A stretch of DNA of 64,000 bases from Siphonodentalium dalli (GCA_032622095.1 CP136065.1:210966151-211030150); one strand, 5' to 3'. Shown: positions 22,425 through 35,840, numbered from the stretch's first letter. A program made the numbers and translations. Notes: generated from the letters alone by a model not told the origin.

Positions 22425-23708
22425 GATGCCATTGATATTTGGTGCTATCACTTGGCACATGGCATACCTGCCTTCTACATCATCTTGACACTGAGTGACA
22501 TTTCTACTAATCGTCCTGCACTCAGTGAACTGCCTTCTGGTTAACATCATGTTATCACCTTGATAGCAGACCAATGTGAAGAATTCTAATTTATACTCAT
22601 TCATGGCTTCTCCAAGGTAAACCAGTCCTGTTGAATTTAGAATCTTATGGTGTGATATGTTGCATCACTCATCCTATAGTCTCGATTCTTTGAAGGTTTT
22701 GGAGTTTAGAAAACTCCCTAGGAAAGTCATTGAGTTACTTTTATGTGAAAAATACAAGTAGTGGTACCTGATTTTTATTTTAGATTTTCTGTCTATATCT
22801 CAGCCATGGGTTTGTATTTTGATCAAATTTCACCTGTAGATTTGCCACCAGGAGCAGCTGAGGATGGTACATGCATGGTTGCATTATGCCTGCTATTCAA
22901 TTAAGTGAATGTTGAGGTATGAACAACAAGCTGGGTGCAAACTTTTGTTAATTCATTTATCCTGAATACATAATGTCTATTTACTGGTATGTTTTCGTTG
23001 TTGTCCACTCCTCTTGTTTTTGTTGTCGTCCACGCCTCTTCGATAACTTTCCATCACTTTTGTAGTCAGCACCTGATGTTCAGAGATAAACCCATGTCTT
23101 TACCTTTACATACGACACAACTCATGCATTTAAATAAGTGAAATTAATTCGCCTTCTGCATTTCACTCATTTCATGCATCTACTTAACATTTATTCATAC
23201 TTTCACTAACGCCTGTGTACAAATTTCTATGAGGTTTTTATGCAGCAGACAACGACCAGCCGATGCACTACTAGATAACTCACGTCAGCTGCCATGCTCC
23301 ATACTGCACACTACCTTGTTTGTACTTGGTTACTGTTGTCTTTGATCTAATAACGAGCATTTGTGTACCTGTTTTACCTGTATTAATTGGCCTGGGGAAC
23401 CACTAACACCTGGCTACTGTGTATCAGATAGTTTATAAAATCAATGTATGTTTACAAGTGTTCAGACAAAGTTGTCAAACATTTATTTTTCTCTTTGGTT
23501 AATATTTTGATTTCCTGTCAGGAAAATTGATTCAAAAGACAATATGTTTGAATATTATTTTCTGGGACATGATTTTGTTGCCTCCAGCTAGAATTTATGC
23601 AGCTCATGAATCTGATCTAATGCTGGTGGTTTACCAGGTGATATACATAAACACAGGGAATAAATTTGTTATCCTTGATTTACCCAATGTGTGATTATTT
23701 ACACCGGG

Positions 23709-24154
23709 CAAGTTTTCGAAATAGTGTCTTTCATTTGCAGAATGAGGTCCCCAGAGGGTGAATTTAGTGATGCTACCTCGCACAGTGGGCTAGCATCACC
23801 AAATTCACCCTCTGCGACCTCATACTTAGACATCTTCTTCTGGGAAGTATTTATAGTCTCAAATTAGCATTGCTTTTAATTACTTTTTCCTTCTGTTCAT
23901 TTTCTACTTGTATACCCCCCTAATTGGCAGAAGATAAAATGCATAATCCAGGTGACTATGAGGTGAATATTACCAACTTCAACTAGGGAACTTCAATCTG
24001 ACCCTTGGTCTCCCATAGCAGTTGAGGCCTAAGCAGAATGAGGTTCCCGGAGGGTGAATTTGGTGATGCTAGCCCACAGTGTGGTATAGCATCACTAAAT
24101 TCACCCTCTAGGAACCTCATTCTGCAAATGACAGACACACTATTTCAAGACTTG
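23709..24154. mobile_element. hAT-type MITE family DL, copy DL4
   Basis: Flanks ACACCGGG / ACACTGGG (seven of eight, with one extra T). F2 begins 25 bp further on. Confidence 0.82.
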
Positions 24155-24178
24155 TACACTGGGTCTGGAAGTATTATT

Positions 24179-24692
24179 GATCATGCCATGAATCTCTAAA
24201 CTCTGGCAAATGCCGTATATATCATATTCCACCAGTACAAAACCTTGGAACTTTTTGAAGGTTTGACAGGGAACCTTATAAAGGTGAAAAAATAACATGG
24301 GAAATATATTTCTTAGTTATTATCTGTTCCTTAGTAATGTAATTCACTGTAGGTGAATTTCCCAACTCGAAATTGCATGCTTTTCTGTGACTTTTGTGAG
24401 CCGATATCGCAATAAATATTGAATTTATTACACAGAAGAAATTCTATAATTATAAGCGATGCAAAGCAAAATCGGTCACAAGGTAACTTAAATCGTGAAA
24501 TTTCGAGTTGGGACCTTCACCTACAGTGAAGTAAATTATTGAGGAACAGACAATAACTAAGAATTTATTCCCCGAGTTATGTTTTCGACTTTATAAGGTT
24601 CCCTGTCAAAACTTCAAAAAGTTCCAAGGTTTTGTATTTGTGGAATATGATCTCTACGGGCGTTAACCAGAGTAGAGATTCATGGCATGATC
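24179..24692. mobile_element. Foldback element family F, copy F2 (empty site)
   Basis: 514 bp with the same long inverted arms. It reads through ATATTTCTTAGTTATTATCT where F1 carries D2. The centre holds TAGGTGAA and an inverted ACCTTCACCTA. No ORF of note. Confidence 0.82.
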
Positions 24693-24860
24693 TAGAAGCA
24701 CCAGTAATAACCTCCATCTCTTGTGAATGCACTGATTGGCAATTTATGATGAGAATGGTTATATATATGTATTTGAAGTGCTAGCATGAGTTATTTGAAC
24801 ATGAACTAAAAAATAAACCTCAAATTAGTAACATTTACTCAACATTAGTAGACTTGACTA

Positions 24861-25030
24861 TCAGGCCTCAGCCTAGGGGTCCAGAACAGGGAGACTTGAA
24901 GTCTCCCTCCAGGAAATTTAAGGAGACTTCAGGAAATTTAGGGAGACTTCAGGGTGGGGAGACTACCAAAAATTGACAATTTTCAAATATCGCTTTATTT
25001 TATAACATGATCTGACATTAAAAAATTTAA
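24861..25030 (+). repeat. Dispersed repeat family K, copy 1
   Basis: TCAGGCCTCAGCCTAGGGGT, then repeated (A)GGGAGACTT(C/G)A phrases, then CAAATATCGCTTTATTTTA. Matches the reverse complement of 49400-49544. Confidence 0.65.
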
Positions 25031-25423
25031 AAAGATAAAATAACAAATAAAACTAAAAAAATTTGACTTTATCTGAAATTAGCTTAATTAATTGTTATTA
25101 TACATTTAAAATTTTTGGAAATGTTTTGTGTAGCTATCATTTAAGCAAGACAATTATTAAGTTACAGTAATAGTTACTTTTTTAACTAATTGAAAGTAGT
25201 ATTATTTCCAAGACTGCAGCTGAATCATGATGCATGTAACTTTTTAAGTTTAATTTGGTCACGGCTGTAATGTGGGTGTCCGCTAAAATAAACAATAAGG
25301 ACTAACTAACAAAGGAGTTGCAAAAGCTTTTATTAATTAATGGCCTCCCTTAATTAATGCCAACATCACTGGTATAATCCGATTAAAGCAATAAACTTGA
25401 CATTATTTTATTTACGGAAGTCG

Positions 25424-25470
25424 GTCTCTTCAAAAAGTCCGACGCGGTCTCTTCAAAAAGTCCGACGCGT
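25424..25470 (+). repeat. 23-bp tandem duplication
   Basis: GTCTCTTCAAAAAGTCCGAC followed by GCG, twice. Confidence 0.85.
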
Positions 25471-25989
25471 TACCGAAACGAACTTCCGAAGCGCCTGGTA
25501 CATACTCTGATAATGTCGTAATTGTTTTATATCTGAAAAGCGGGACGGCGGTCTTTTAAGTTAATTAAAACATTTATTTGTGACACTCACGATGGTCAGT
25601 AACAACACAGATGCGAACATCTCATCGTGTTTTCAGCGTGTCAAAACATTCGTGATTAACATTAGTCAATGACTATGTATCAATTATTCTTCTGTATATT
25701 TGCATAGTAGTTGAGAGAATCTGTTGTGTAAATAACTGTCCTACCTCTTATAGAAATTACCTTCTGTTCATTCACTGGGTTATCTGTTCTTTGTTTTATA
25801 TCATGAACTTCATATCTCAAATGTGTATGGCCGAGTATTGAATTGGGTGGAGGGATATGATCCGGATATCCTTAGTCCCACCTCTAGTTATCCGATCATG
25901 GATGGAGTGTGAAGAGTACCTTATCCAGCTTGTATTTATTAGTTTACTATTATGTTATGTTCCTGGCAAATCAGGTCTCAGATCATCGA

Positions 25990-26160
25990 CAGCAAACTAC
26001 CGTATGTGTCAGTTTGGTTACAGGTGGAGATCTTGCCTTTTCTGTAAGTTCTATCTTATTGAACCATCTCCAAGATAATTTAAGATTCCCTCTACCATTT
26101 GGAGATTTCAAATCCGGGTTGAAAAGCTATCTTTTCGAAAGAAATTTCCAAGTCTTATAA
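25990..26160 (+). pseudogene. Possible LINE 3'-end coding remnant
   Basis: One frame reads NHLQDNLRFPLPFGDF then KSGLKSYLFERNFQVL and a stop. N/W-x-L-P-x-x-L-R...F-K-x-x-L-K-x-Y-L-F is the pattern often seen at the C-terminus of non-LTR reverse transcriptases. Nothing of the polymerase domain is seen upstream, so at most a short relic is present. Could be chance. Confidence 0.3.
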
Positions 26161-27733
26161 TGCAGTTGTAAATCCAAATTATGAAGATGTAAATAGTATG
26201 GACAATATTAAATGGGTAAAATTAAGCGTTTTTTGAGTGCATACCAAGTGGCGTAACACAGTGAAAAATTGTATGAACAACCTACAGTACAGTCATTTGA
26301 TTACACTTACCATTTCTGTCAAAAATAATAAATGCTTGATGGCACCTGTGCCAAAGATAATGGCTCAGCATATATTTGAAGTACAGTACCCCCTCTCAGG
26401 TTGGCCAAAATTGCTGGAAATTGTGTTTTTCTTCCTGAGTGGGGATGAGACTCTAAAACATATATTATTATTATTGAGGGTGTGTTGGTCAGCATTCATT
26501 TGATTCCTTTGATGTGCGTGTAAAAAAATAAATTCTACTTGATTCAAGCTGTTTGTGTGGGTTTACACATTACTGGATATCATTTTTCATTGGGTCTTGA
26601 AAGAAATCATAACCCTGAAAACAGGAAGTAATTCATAGAGACTCAAAGGATGACAATAAGCGAGCTACAAGTGGCCGTGTAACCACAGTAAATATATCTC
26701 CTATATTAAATCATCTCTTCATCAGTAGTTCATTATTTCTCAGACTACACGCTGATATCAAAGACCATTTTTTTTGCGTATGTTTTTTGGCATACAGGCC
26801 AACACCTGTTGTGATGAGACATGGGGTATTGTTTTATCTTTAGTAAACACTTCATTGTCTTATTATAAGCTTGTTGCTTGCTGTTGATTAGCTGGCTTGG
26901 TACATTAAGTACCATGCAGTCACTCGGTGCTAACGTGACTCAGGGCCTGATATTTTGTTGGTCAGTCTTTTGTTAAAGTCATGTGAAACACTGCATTAGG
27001 TCTTCAGATTCTCAAAACGAAAAAATATGCTTAACGTAATGATTTTCATTGATGTTGCATAGAGATTCTTATTCATATTCTTATGCTTATATATATTACA
27101 TGCCTGTTACTGAAAACACAGTTCTTCCGAATCAGATGCTGAAATTCTTTTTCAAGCTATTCCACACGCCACACAATGTAAATGACATTGACCTTGATAA
27201 CGCAACCAGAGCTTTAAAATAAAACCATCATCACACATGACATGATGACAAGATCAGGACATAGTATGAAATAATTATACGGAAAACATAAGAAATGATC
27301 AGTTAGGAGATGTCGGTCGGGTGTGTAATAAACACAGAACTGCACATTTGTGTTACTGGCCGCTAGTTTATGGTACTCTTGCGATCATGGAAGGATAAAA
27401 CTCGAGGCCTTTGACCTCTTGTGCCATCTTAAAATATCTATCGCACTTGTGCAATTCTGTACATGTGCCATATATTATCTCTTGTTTCTGTTGAGGCCAG
27501 AATCATTTGCACATTTTTATCAGGGATTAATTTGGTCCGACACTGGGCTCAAATTTGATTTCTGGTATTGTTAAAACAATGCAGTTGTAATTTTCAGTAA
27601 GGATGGATGCCCAAAAAGTGCCCTTTTGAAGGCTATGCCAATTTCTGTTAGTACTTTCTGTTACCCTTTTGAAGGCTATGCCACTCCCATATCTGTTAGT
27701 ACTTTCTGTTACCCCTGCTTCTTGACACATCAC

Positions 27734-28074
27734 TTAACCCTTTACCCAACAGAACGGCCCTGTGCAAATTGGCTTAACGCATTAAAAATTATAAAATTGT
27801 TAAAGAATGTAAGAAAAAATGGTAAAAAGTGTTAAAAAAAGATTTTTTTTAGGCCAATGCATTCTCTTATATATGCGAGGCGACCTATGGTCGACTCGCA
27901 TATATAAGAGCATGCATTGGCACAGGGCATAACTGTAACTATCACAATGTGGTCAATGAGCCGGTTCCAATGATATCCATATTTGTATGGTTCTATTGAG
28001 ACATACCGAAGATATTTTAGGCTGTTGAAGCTTTATTTGGCCGGTTTTGATCGGTTTGTTGGGTAAAGGGTTAA
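27734..28074 (+). mobile_element. MITE family A, copy A4 (hairpin 1 deleted)
   Basis: TTAA flanks intact. The first hairpin is lost: CCCTGTG joins directly to CAAATTGGCTTAACGC. Loss of a whole palindrome between its short outer repeats fits replication slippage. Confidence 0.86.
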
Positions 28075-28370
28075 CCCCTCCCTACCCTAACACCTGGCTC
28101 CTCGGCAACTCGAAGCGTCCACGTTTCATTACAGCCGTCAATGTTATCAGTAGCTTCTTTTCCATTACTCTCCATCCACTAGCCCACTGCTCATGCATCC
28201 TGAGTGCAGTCTTCGCAAATTGTAAATGGCATGGGCCTAAAAAAGGCCTCATGTTTTCTATGACGGGGCCCACACAGGACTGATTTTAAGAAGGTATATA
28301 AATGTTGTAGATTTGAATTAAAAACTTAAATCTCATCTTACTGTTGCTCTGTTAATTGTCAGTAACCAAT

Positions 28371-28816
28371 AAGCCTGCAAATAATGTGTCTGTCATTTGC
28401 AGAATGAGGTCCCCAGAGGGTGAATTTAGTGATGCTATCCCGCACAGCGGGCTAGCATCACCAAATTCACCCTCTGGAGACCTCATTCTGCTCAGGCCTC
28501 ATCTTCTGGGAAGTATCTATAGTATCAAATTAACATTGTTTTTAGTTACGTTTTCCCCATCTGGGAAGTTTCTATATCCCCTAATTTGCAGAAGATAAAA
28601 TTCATAATTGAGGTGCCCAATGGGTGAACATCACCAACTTCAACTGGGGAACTTCAATCTGATCCTAGGTCTGCCATAGCAGTTGAGGGCCTTAGCAGAA
28701 TGAGGTCCCCAGAGGGTGAATTTAGTGATGCTAGCCTGCTATGCTGGATAGCGTCACTAAATTCATCCTCTGGGGACCTCATTCTGCAAATGACAGACAC
28801 ATTACATGTAGGTCCC
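28371..28816. mobile_element. hAT-type MITE family DL, copy DL5
   Basis: Left end AAGCCTGCAAATAATGTG, right end decayed at ACATTACATGTAGG, duplication not found. It lies about 60 bp from DL6 in the opposite orientation, giving a ~950-bp inverted pair. Confidence 0.8.
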
Positions 28817-28877
28817 GTCAAAATGCAAAGACTGCCTGAGCTTTACTGATTCATCTGAACCTTACCATAAGTGCGTT

Positions 28878-29321
28878 CAAGCCTGCAAATAGCGTGTCTG
28901 TCATTTGCAGAATGAACGTCCCCAGAGAGTGAATTTAGTGACGCTATCCCACATAGCGGGCTAGCATCACTAAATTCACCCTCTGGGGACCTCATTCTGC
29001 TAAGGCCCTCAACTGCTATGGCAGACCTAGGATCAGATTGAAGTTCCCCAGTTGAAGTTGGTGATGTTCACCCATTGGGCACCTCAATTATGAATTTTAT
29101 CTTCTGCAAATTAGGGGATATAGAAACTCCCCAGATGGGGAAAACGTAACTAAAAACAATGTTAATTTGATACTATAGATACTTCCCAGAAGATGAGGCC
29201 TGAGCAGAATGAGGTCTCCAGAGGGTGAATTTGGTGATGCTAGCCTGCTGTGCAGGATAGCATCACTAAATTCACCCTCTGGGGACCTCATTCTGCAAAT
29301 GACACATTATTTGCAGGTTTG
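28878..29321. mobile_element. hAT-type MITE family DL, copy DL6
   Basis: Perfect 8-bp duplication AGTGCGTT on both sides; full core. Confidence 0.9.
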
Positions 29322-29673
29322 AGTGCGTTGGATCTGGAGGATCGGGATTCACACCCGGATATATTTACAACCTTCCAACCTTCCTTCCTTTTGGCATGTT
29401 GTTTATGACCAGATCAGTCTGTTAATTCCCCAAACTGCACGCTTCTCAAGTTCTGAGTAAATTTACTCACCATTATAAATGTGGTAATAACGCCTGCTTG
29501 TGTTTATACAGGATTCTACAAGGACCTATCAATTTACCATTTCTAGCTTCTTTCACCTAAGAAGGCTTCTGTGTCAGTACATAACATTTGACCCACAGGA
29601 GTAGCAGAGCAGGAAGGCATACAGGGCTCCAGCCCCCTACTGCCCTAGTTCTCTGCTGTACAAATGCATGTAT

Positions 29674-30038
29674 TTAACCCTTTACCCAACAGAAGGGCCC
29701 TGTGCCAATGCATTCTCTTATATATGCGAGTTGACCATAGGTCGCCTCGCATATATAAGAGAATGCATTGGCTTAACACATTAAAAATTATAAAATTGTT
29801 AAAGAATGCAAGAAAAAATGCATTCTCTTATATATGTGAGGCGACCTATGGTCGACTCGCATATATAAGAGAATGCATTGGCACAGGGCATAACTGTAAC
29901 TATCACAATGTGGTCAAGGAGCCGGTTTCAATGATATCCATATTTGTATGGTTCTATTGAGACAGACCGAAGATATTTTAGGCTGTTGAAGCTTTATTTG
30001 GCCGGTTTTGGCCGGTTTGTTTTTGGGTAAAGGGTTAA
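29674..30038 (+). mobile_element. MITE family A, copy A5
   Basis: Intact TTAA. The spacer is shortened so that AAGAAAAAATG runs straight into CATTCTCTTATATATG of hairpin 2. Three extra T's precede the right end. Confidence 0.87.
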
Positions 30039-30117
30039 TTGAGTAATATTGCTTTTCTGAAGGTTGCGGCCAATTGTGATGACCCAATAGATCGATAGAT
30101 GTCTTATGGGATTCATA

Positions 30118-30540
30118 CAAGCCTGAGTTTAGTGTACCTGTCATTTGCAGAATGAGGTCCCCAGAGTAAGAATTTAGTGATACTAAATTCACCCTCTGGG
30201 AACCTCATTCTGCATGGCCTCATCTGCTATGGAGACATAGACTCAGATTGAAGTTCCGAAATGGTGAATATTGTGATGTACACCCATTGGGAACCTTGAT
30301 TATGCAATGTGTCGTCTGCCAATTTAGGGATATAGAGAAACTAAACTAAAAAAGAAATAGAATCTAAGTTTCTAGAATTATGATAATAAAGAAACTTTCC
30401 AGAGAAGATGAGGCCTAAGCAGAATGAGGTCCCTAGAGGGTGAATTTAGTGATGTTAGCCTGCTGTGTGGGACAGTGTTACTAAATTAACCCTCTGGGGA
30501 CCTCATTCTGCAAATGACAGACACGCTATAATCAGACTTG
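30118..30540. mobile_element. hAT-type MITE family DL, copy DL7
   Basis: Flanks GATTCATA / GATTCATG (seven of eight). The first terminal hairpin is shortened to TACTAAATTC. Confidence 0.85.
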
Positions 30541-30721
30541 GATTCATGCTGTATTCTGTAATAAGAGTGCAGAGAACTGTCTACTGGACAAATAAGTGGG
30601 AAAATATGCCACCCTGTGCCTCACATTATGAAATGTATTGGAAAAATTCACCCCTGGAAAACATGGATGATTTTTCTGACTTTATAACATTATTATCATA
30701 ATCTGGCATCATTGATGATCA

Positions 30722-31025
30722 GGGGGCCTCGGTGGCTCAATCGGTTAGGGGTACCACTCCAAGCTGTTTCGCCCTCCAGCGCTGGCGATAAGGGTTCAAA
30801 TCCACATGTTTCCATCGTGGACTTTGTAACTCGAAATCGTTATCTGGTGGAGTTGCCAGTTACTCGCCGATGGCCGGTGGTTTGCCGCACATGGTTGACG
30901 AGTTTATCAGCCATTGAAATCACTGTTAGATTAGTCGCAAGTGTGTGGATTTCCTCCACCACTAAAACTGGCAATGTCGTGATATGGCCTTAGTGGCTAA
31001 AGCGACAATAAACCCCAATCAATCA
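30722..31025 (+). mobile_element. tRNA-headed SINE, copy S2 (complete)
   Basis: Head GGGGGCCTCGGTGGCTCAAT (box A) and AGGGTTCAAATCC (box B); tail AATAAACCCCAATCAATCA. A 14-bp target duplication, ATCATTGATGATCA, flanks it at 30708-30721 and 31026-31039, as expected for LINE-driven retroposition. The tail is the likely LINE recognition end. Confidence 0.9.
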
Positions 31026-31904
31026 ATCATTGATGATCAAGAGCATAAAATATGATTCACAAAAGTACACAATATGTTGTGCAGTATTTAAGGGGTTTTG
31101 ATACACACACACCCTCATTTTTGCCATCTTTCTGTGGCATATTCTGACAAAATCTGCAAATGTCGCTTTTGTATCCAATCTTAGGCAGTTTCTATGGAGT
31201 AAAAAAGTCACATTGGATAAAATTATGTTGTAAAATTTTGAGATTGATGACGGGTGGGTTTCCGAGATCTGAATAGAAAAAAACTTGCGTTCCCAGGGTG
31301 GTGGGTCCCAAAAATTAATTTGCCAAAAATTTCAACCTGTTGTATCCGGAAGTTTTTCCTGCACCGCCAATACAACTTTTAACCACAGCTTGTCATGGTG
31401 TAAAACTCTATATATGGTGATAATGTACGCTAAATTAATGTAATAAATATTAGCCAGGTCAGGTTCTATATGCTTCACAAAACTTGAATGTCCTAATATA
31501 CACATCATTGTACAATTTTCTAATTTTTCTATATTAGCGCACACATTAGGCAAATTTACATTTTTATCTCTTTGTGATAAAATTGGTTTAAATATGTCCA
31601 CCTTTCAAAGGTGCTTCACAAAAACACTCTGACCTGAAATGACATATAGAGAGTTTTCTGTGATAACCATAACAATAAGAGATCAGTTTGATCGTTATTC
31701 GTATCAAACGAAGCACGAATAAGGGTATGTTTGAGGTCACATTTAGTAAATATTATTTTTAATCTGCCCAGATGACAATTGTGTAAAGGTTCGGTTTCTT
31801 TGTTCAAAGTACAAAACATTTTTTTTTTGCTCACAATAGTGACATATTTGTGGTATTGTGGGTGGATTGAGGCTAATGTATGGCTATTCATCCTTGTATC
31901 CGTG

Positions 31905-32365
31905 CAAGACTGAATTTAGTGTGTCTGACATATGCAGAATCAGGTCCCCAGAGGGTGAATTTAGTGATGCTGTCCTGCATATCAGGCTAGCATCAACAAA
32001 TTCACCCTCTGGGGACCTCATTCTGCTTAGGCCTCAACTGCTATGGGAAACCTAGGATCAGATTGATGTTACCCAGTTGAAGTCACCTAGTCACCTACAT
32101 GTAGATTATGTAATTTATCTTCTGCAAATTAGGGGATATAGAAACTTCCTAGAAGGGAAAAAGTACCTAAAAGCAATGTTAATTTGAGAGTTAATTTAGA
32201 AGTTTTATAATGAAGAAACTTTCCAGTGAAGATGAGGCCTAAGCAGAATGAGGTCCCCCAGATGGTGAATTTGGTGATGCTAGCCTGCTATGCGTGATAG
32301 TGTCACTAAATTCACACTCTGGGGACCTCATTCTGCAAATGACAGACACACTAAATTCAGACTTG
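31905..32365. mobile_element. hAT-type MITE family DL, copy DL8
   Basis: Ends CAAGACTGAATTTAGTG and CACTAAATTCAGACTTG. Flanks TATCCGTG / TATGTGTG (six of eight). Confidence 0.82.
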
Positions 32366-32922
32366 TATGTGTGTTTAGTCTCCGTGCTGCAATCATGCTG
32401 GGCAGCTGGTGAATTTGTTTCATAATCATAACCTGAATTAAAACATATTTTTTAGCTTTCAAATTTGATGTGAATGCAACCTAATCATTGGCATTTCACA
32501 ACATGTCATTGAATTGAAATATGTTTTGTTATAAAAAACTTCCTCTTGTTACATTACCGTACCTGAATGTACCTACGTAGGAGTATTGAAGGAAGGAAGG
32601 GAGAGGTTGATGAATGCATGTAGCTTTATATAGAATGCTGTATTTATGTACTGATATGATTTTATATGGAATGTTAGGTGCGACTAGTTACATGTAAATG
32701 GTGAACACATTTGGAGATCTTCCAAAACAGTGGAATTATTAAGGGTCTACTGGTATAATGTTCCCAACTTATAGTTAACTTTTAGTCTTCTATTTGTTTC
32801 CTTTTGTCGCTTTCATGTGATAAAAATAGGCTCATTAATATAAATATACCTTATATTATAGATATATGTGGGCAGTACAAGGATATTTATTATCTCAGAA
32901 AGTCTTTATGGGTCTCTAGGAA

Positions 32923-33647
32923 CAGGGTTCGGTTCGCATTGCCACTTGCCAAATTTGCCAATGGCAAAAATAATTCACATTTGGCAAAACATTTTCATTT
33001 GGCAAAAGTTTTGGCAAGTCACTTTTTAATTCCTCAAGAAAGTTGAAAAAGATTGGTCAATCAATACAATTCAGTTGAGGAACCGCTTACAATAATATTT
33101 TATTAGTTGTGTTTTATAAGGCTTAGGAACAGTTAACACCTGTATCAATCTGATATCATTAGTATTGACCGGTGAAGGGATTACAGTAATGCTCTTAGTA
33201 ATCGACTCTTTAACCACAGCAGAATTATGGGTAACTTTTCAGGATTTAGTCGGAAATATGGCTTGTTGCCATTCATCGGAAAGCTCTCCCCGAGAGCTTT
33301 CCGATGAATGGCAACAAGCCATATTTCCGACTATATCCTGTAAAGTTACCCATAATTCTGCTGTGGTTAAAGAGTCAATTACTTAGAGCATTGTGGTGGT
33401 GTTTTACATTGGTAATCCTCTAGTAGTTATTTGGTGTATTGCTGTACGATAAACCACAATATAGAGACGAGAATAATTCTTAACTAATTACTTTCCTATC
33501 GATATCAAAAGTCGTTCAAACAGCGATTAATGGAAACATAAGCCTCAGTGTTGCAGAAACTGATGATAGCATTTGGCAATTTCTAAAAGAAATTTGCAAA
33601 AATATTTTCATTTGGCAAAAGTAAATTTGGGTCTAGCCCAGACCCTG
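32923..33647. mobile_element. hAT-like element with TTGGCAAAA repeats, interrupted by E6
   Basis: Ends CAGGGTTCGG and CCAGACCCTG. Flanks TCTAGGAA and TCTTGGAA match at seven of eight positions, as for hAT 8-bp duplications. Subterminal phrases CATTTGGCAAAA occur near both ends. No transposase ORF remains. Confidence 0.78.
33184..33394. mobile_element. MITE family E, copy E6 (nested in the hAT-like element)
   Basis: Left end CAGTAATGCTCTTAG, right end decayed to GAGCATTGTGG. Sits inside the element at 32923-33647. Confidence 0.85.
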
Positions 33648-34444
33648 TCTTGGAATCTCTGATGTACCTGTATATGTATATTATAATTTATATTAAAGTA
33701 TTATAGGTTGGCTTAAATACAATCACTTCCATGCAATTGAAAATTTTCAAAATGTGATTTAAAAAAAAACACACTGAAACAAACTATACATTGATAGAGT
33801 ATTGGTTGAGATTTGCACTGAAGAGGCAATTGAGGTACAAAGTAAGGATATATATTTTGCTTGCAAGCTTCTTACATCCGTGAGATTTTATAATACTACG
33901 GTAATGTGTTGACTTATTTGTAGGGAGTTACTAGTACTATTAAATGGTTGATTAATAGAGAACTTGGTTAATCCTCCGTCACTCTTCCTTAGCATGGTTA
34001 TTAATATAAGGCCATTCAAAGTTTATAATCTGTTTCTCTGACCATTTTTTTTTCAAAATTGGCAGACAGGTTTTATATTTATTTTTACTTACAAAATTAC
34101 TCAGCAGGCAGGTTTTTATTCCCACTTCTTATGACAAAAAATTCCCAGGAGGCAGTTTTTTGTGTGTTTACTCACAAACTATCAAAAACATTATTGGTTG
34201 CGAAAAATGGCTTTTCAAGATTAAGTGTTAATACAATTTCTATGTAAGTCTGTTGTATAATACCAGTACATACAGTTTAAAACAACTAAAAAAAAAAGAT
34301 AAATTATTTCTTACCAGGAAATCTCAAATACAAGTTGAAATATGTCTAGCTAAACTTATGGCCAGTAATGAACAGAAATTTTGGACATAATGTTGTAAAG
34401 CCAAATTTATTTTAGGTTGGCCATAAAAAGCACCAAGCTGGTCA

Positions 34445-34922
34445 TCTATTATATATTTTGCAACTTCTGTCTGTCTGCCTGTGTGTATGTATGTATGTGT
34501 TATAGACTCGAAAACTGCTTGACCGTTCCAACTCAAATTGATCCCGGGAACAATATGGACTGGTCCAATTTCATGTGGGACCGTGTCCTTGACCTTTACC
34601 TCAACCTCGGTCATATCCGACTTAAATTTCTGGACCTTGACCGATCCAACTCAAATGTGGTATGTAGGCCTACTTTGATCCCAGGAACAATATGGGCGTG
34701 TCCAATATCACGTGAAATTTCTGGACCTCGACCGATCCGACTCAAATTTGGTATGTAGGCTTACTTTGATCCCGGGAACAATATGGGTGGGGCCTTGACC
34801 TTGATCTCGCTCATATACGCTCATATAGGCATGTGACTGGACCGACACTGTATATTCTGCCCAGACGGAGGCAATCACAAAGAAATCCCTAAATAGTCCG
34901 GACGAAGTTGGGCATCAGCTAG
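34445..34922 (+). mobile_element. Helitron-like non-autonomous element
   Basis: Starts TCTATTATATATTTTGCAAC after an A and ends GGCATCAGCTAG before a T, which fits Helitron insertion between A and T with TC/CTAG ends. A weak hairpin CCGGACGAAGTTGG precedes the end. The middle holds three tandem copies of a block with GGCCTACTTTGATCCCGGGA type sequence. Confidence 0.7.
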
Positions 34923-35152
34923 TATGTTTATAAGGAGGTAGGTGTCTGAGAAACAGACCATTAATTTTGTTTGGCCTGACAATGATTTTGGGGTTAATTT
35001 ACTGGTAATCTGGTATAACTAAGCTGCTCTACAAGACAGCTCTGTATAATGAGCTTTGCTTTTATAAATAGTGAGAACTTCCTGAAATAAGTGATAAGCT
35101 GATTTTATGCTGACATTAATAAGATTTCATATTGATGGGTAGGCCAGGTAAA

Positions 35153-35578
35153 CAAGTCTGCAAATGGTGAAATAGTTTGTCTGTCATTTGCAGATTAAGG
35201 TCGCCAGAGGGTGAATTTAGCGACACTATCTCACATAGCATGCTAGCATCACCAAAGTTACCCTCTGGGGACTTCATTCTGCTTAGGCCTCAACTTCTCT
35301 GGGAGACCTAGGATCAGATTGAAGTTCCCCAGTTGAAGATGGTGATGTTCACCCATAAGTCGCCTCGATTATGCATTTTACCTGTATCTTCTGCAAATTA
35401 GGGGATATAGAAACTAAACAGATGGGGAAAAAGTAACTAAAAGCAATGCTAATTTTATTTACTTCCCAGAAGATAAGGCCTAAGCGCAATGAGATTCCCC
35501 GAGGGTGAATTTAGTGATCCTATCACGCTGTCTGGGGACCTCATTCTGTAAATGACAGACACACTATTTGTAGGGTTG
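35153..35578. mobile_element. hAT-type MITE family DL, copy DL9
   Basis: Perfect 8-bp duplication CAGGTAAA although the arms themselves have many changes and the right hairpin is largely gone. Confidence 0.85.
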
Positions 35579-35840
35579 CAGGTAAACCTTGTCTAAACCT
35601 AATTACAAGTACCAAAAGGTGATGGTGAACAAGGTCAAGGCCATCAGCATGGGAAGCAATTCTATATTCAGATTTATCAGTGTGAATAGTATTGTGGCAT
35701 TATATGAATATTTCTAAGGTCAAGGCAATACTCAAAGTATTTGGTGTGAAGCAGCTTATATTTTAAAAATATTGACATTCATGCCAAAAGAAAAGTTTAT
35801 AATTTTCAATAATTTTGATCTCCATTTCATTGAACAATAA

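Noticed and set aside
28082-28273. 63-codon minus-strand ORF next to A4 (MGPVIENMRPFLG...)
   Set aside because: Not recognised, with no second supporting feature. It may be a scrap of an old retroelement, but nothing in it is diagnostic.
34417-34758. 113-codon ORF
   Set aside because: Lies on the Helitron-like element and its internal repeats; the repeated GNNM/LIPGTIW-type phrases come from the tandem blocks.
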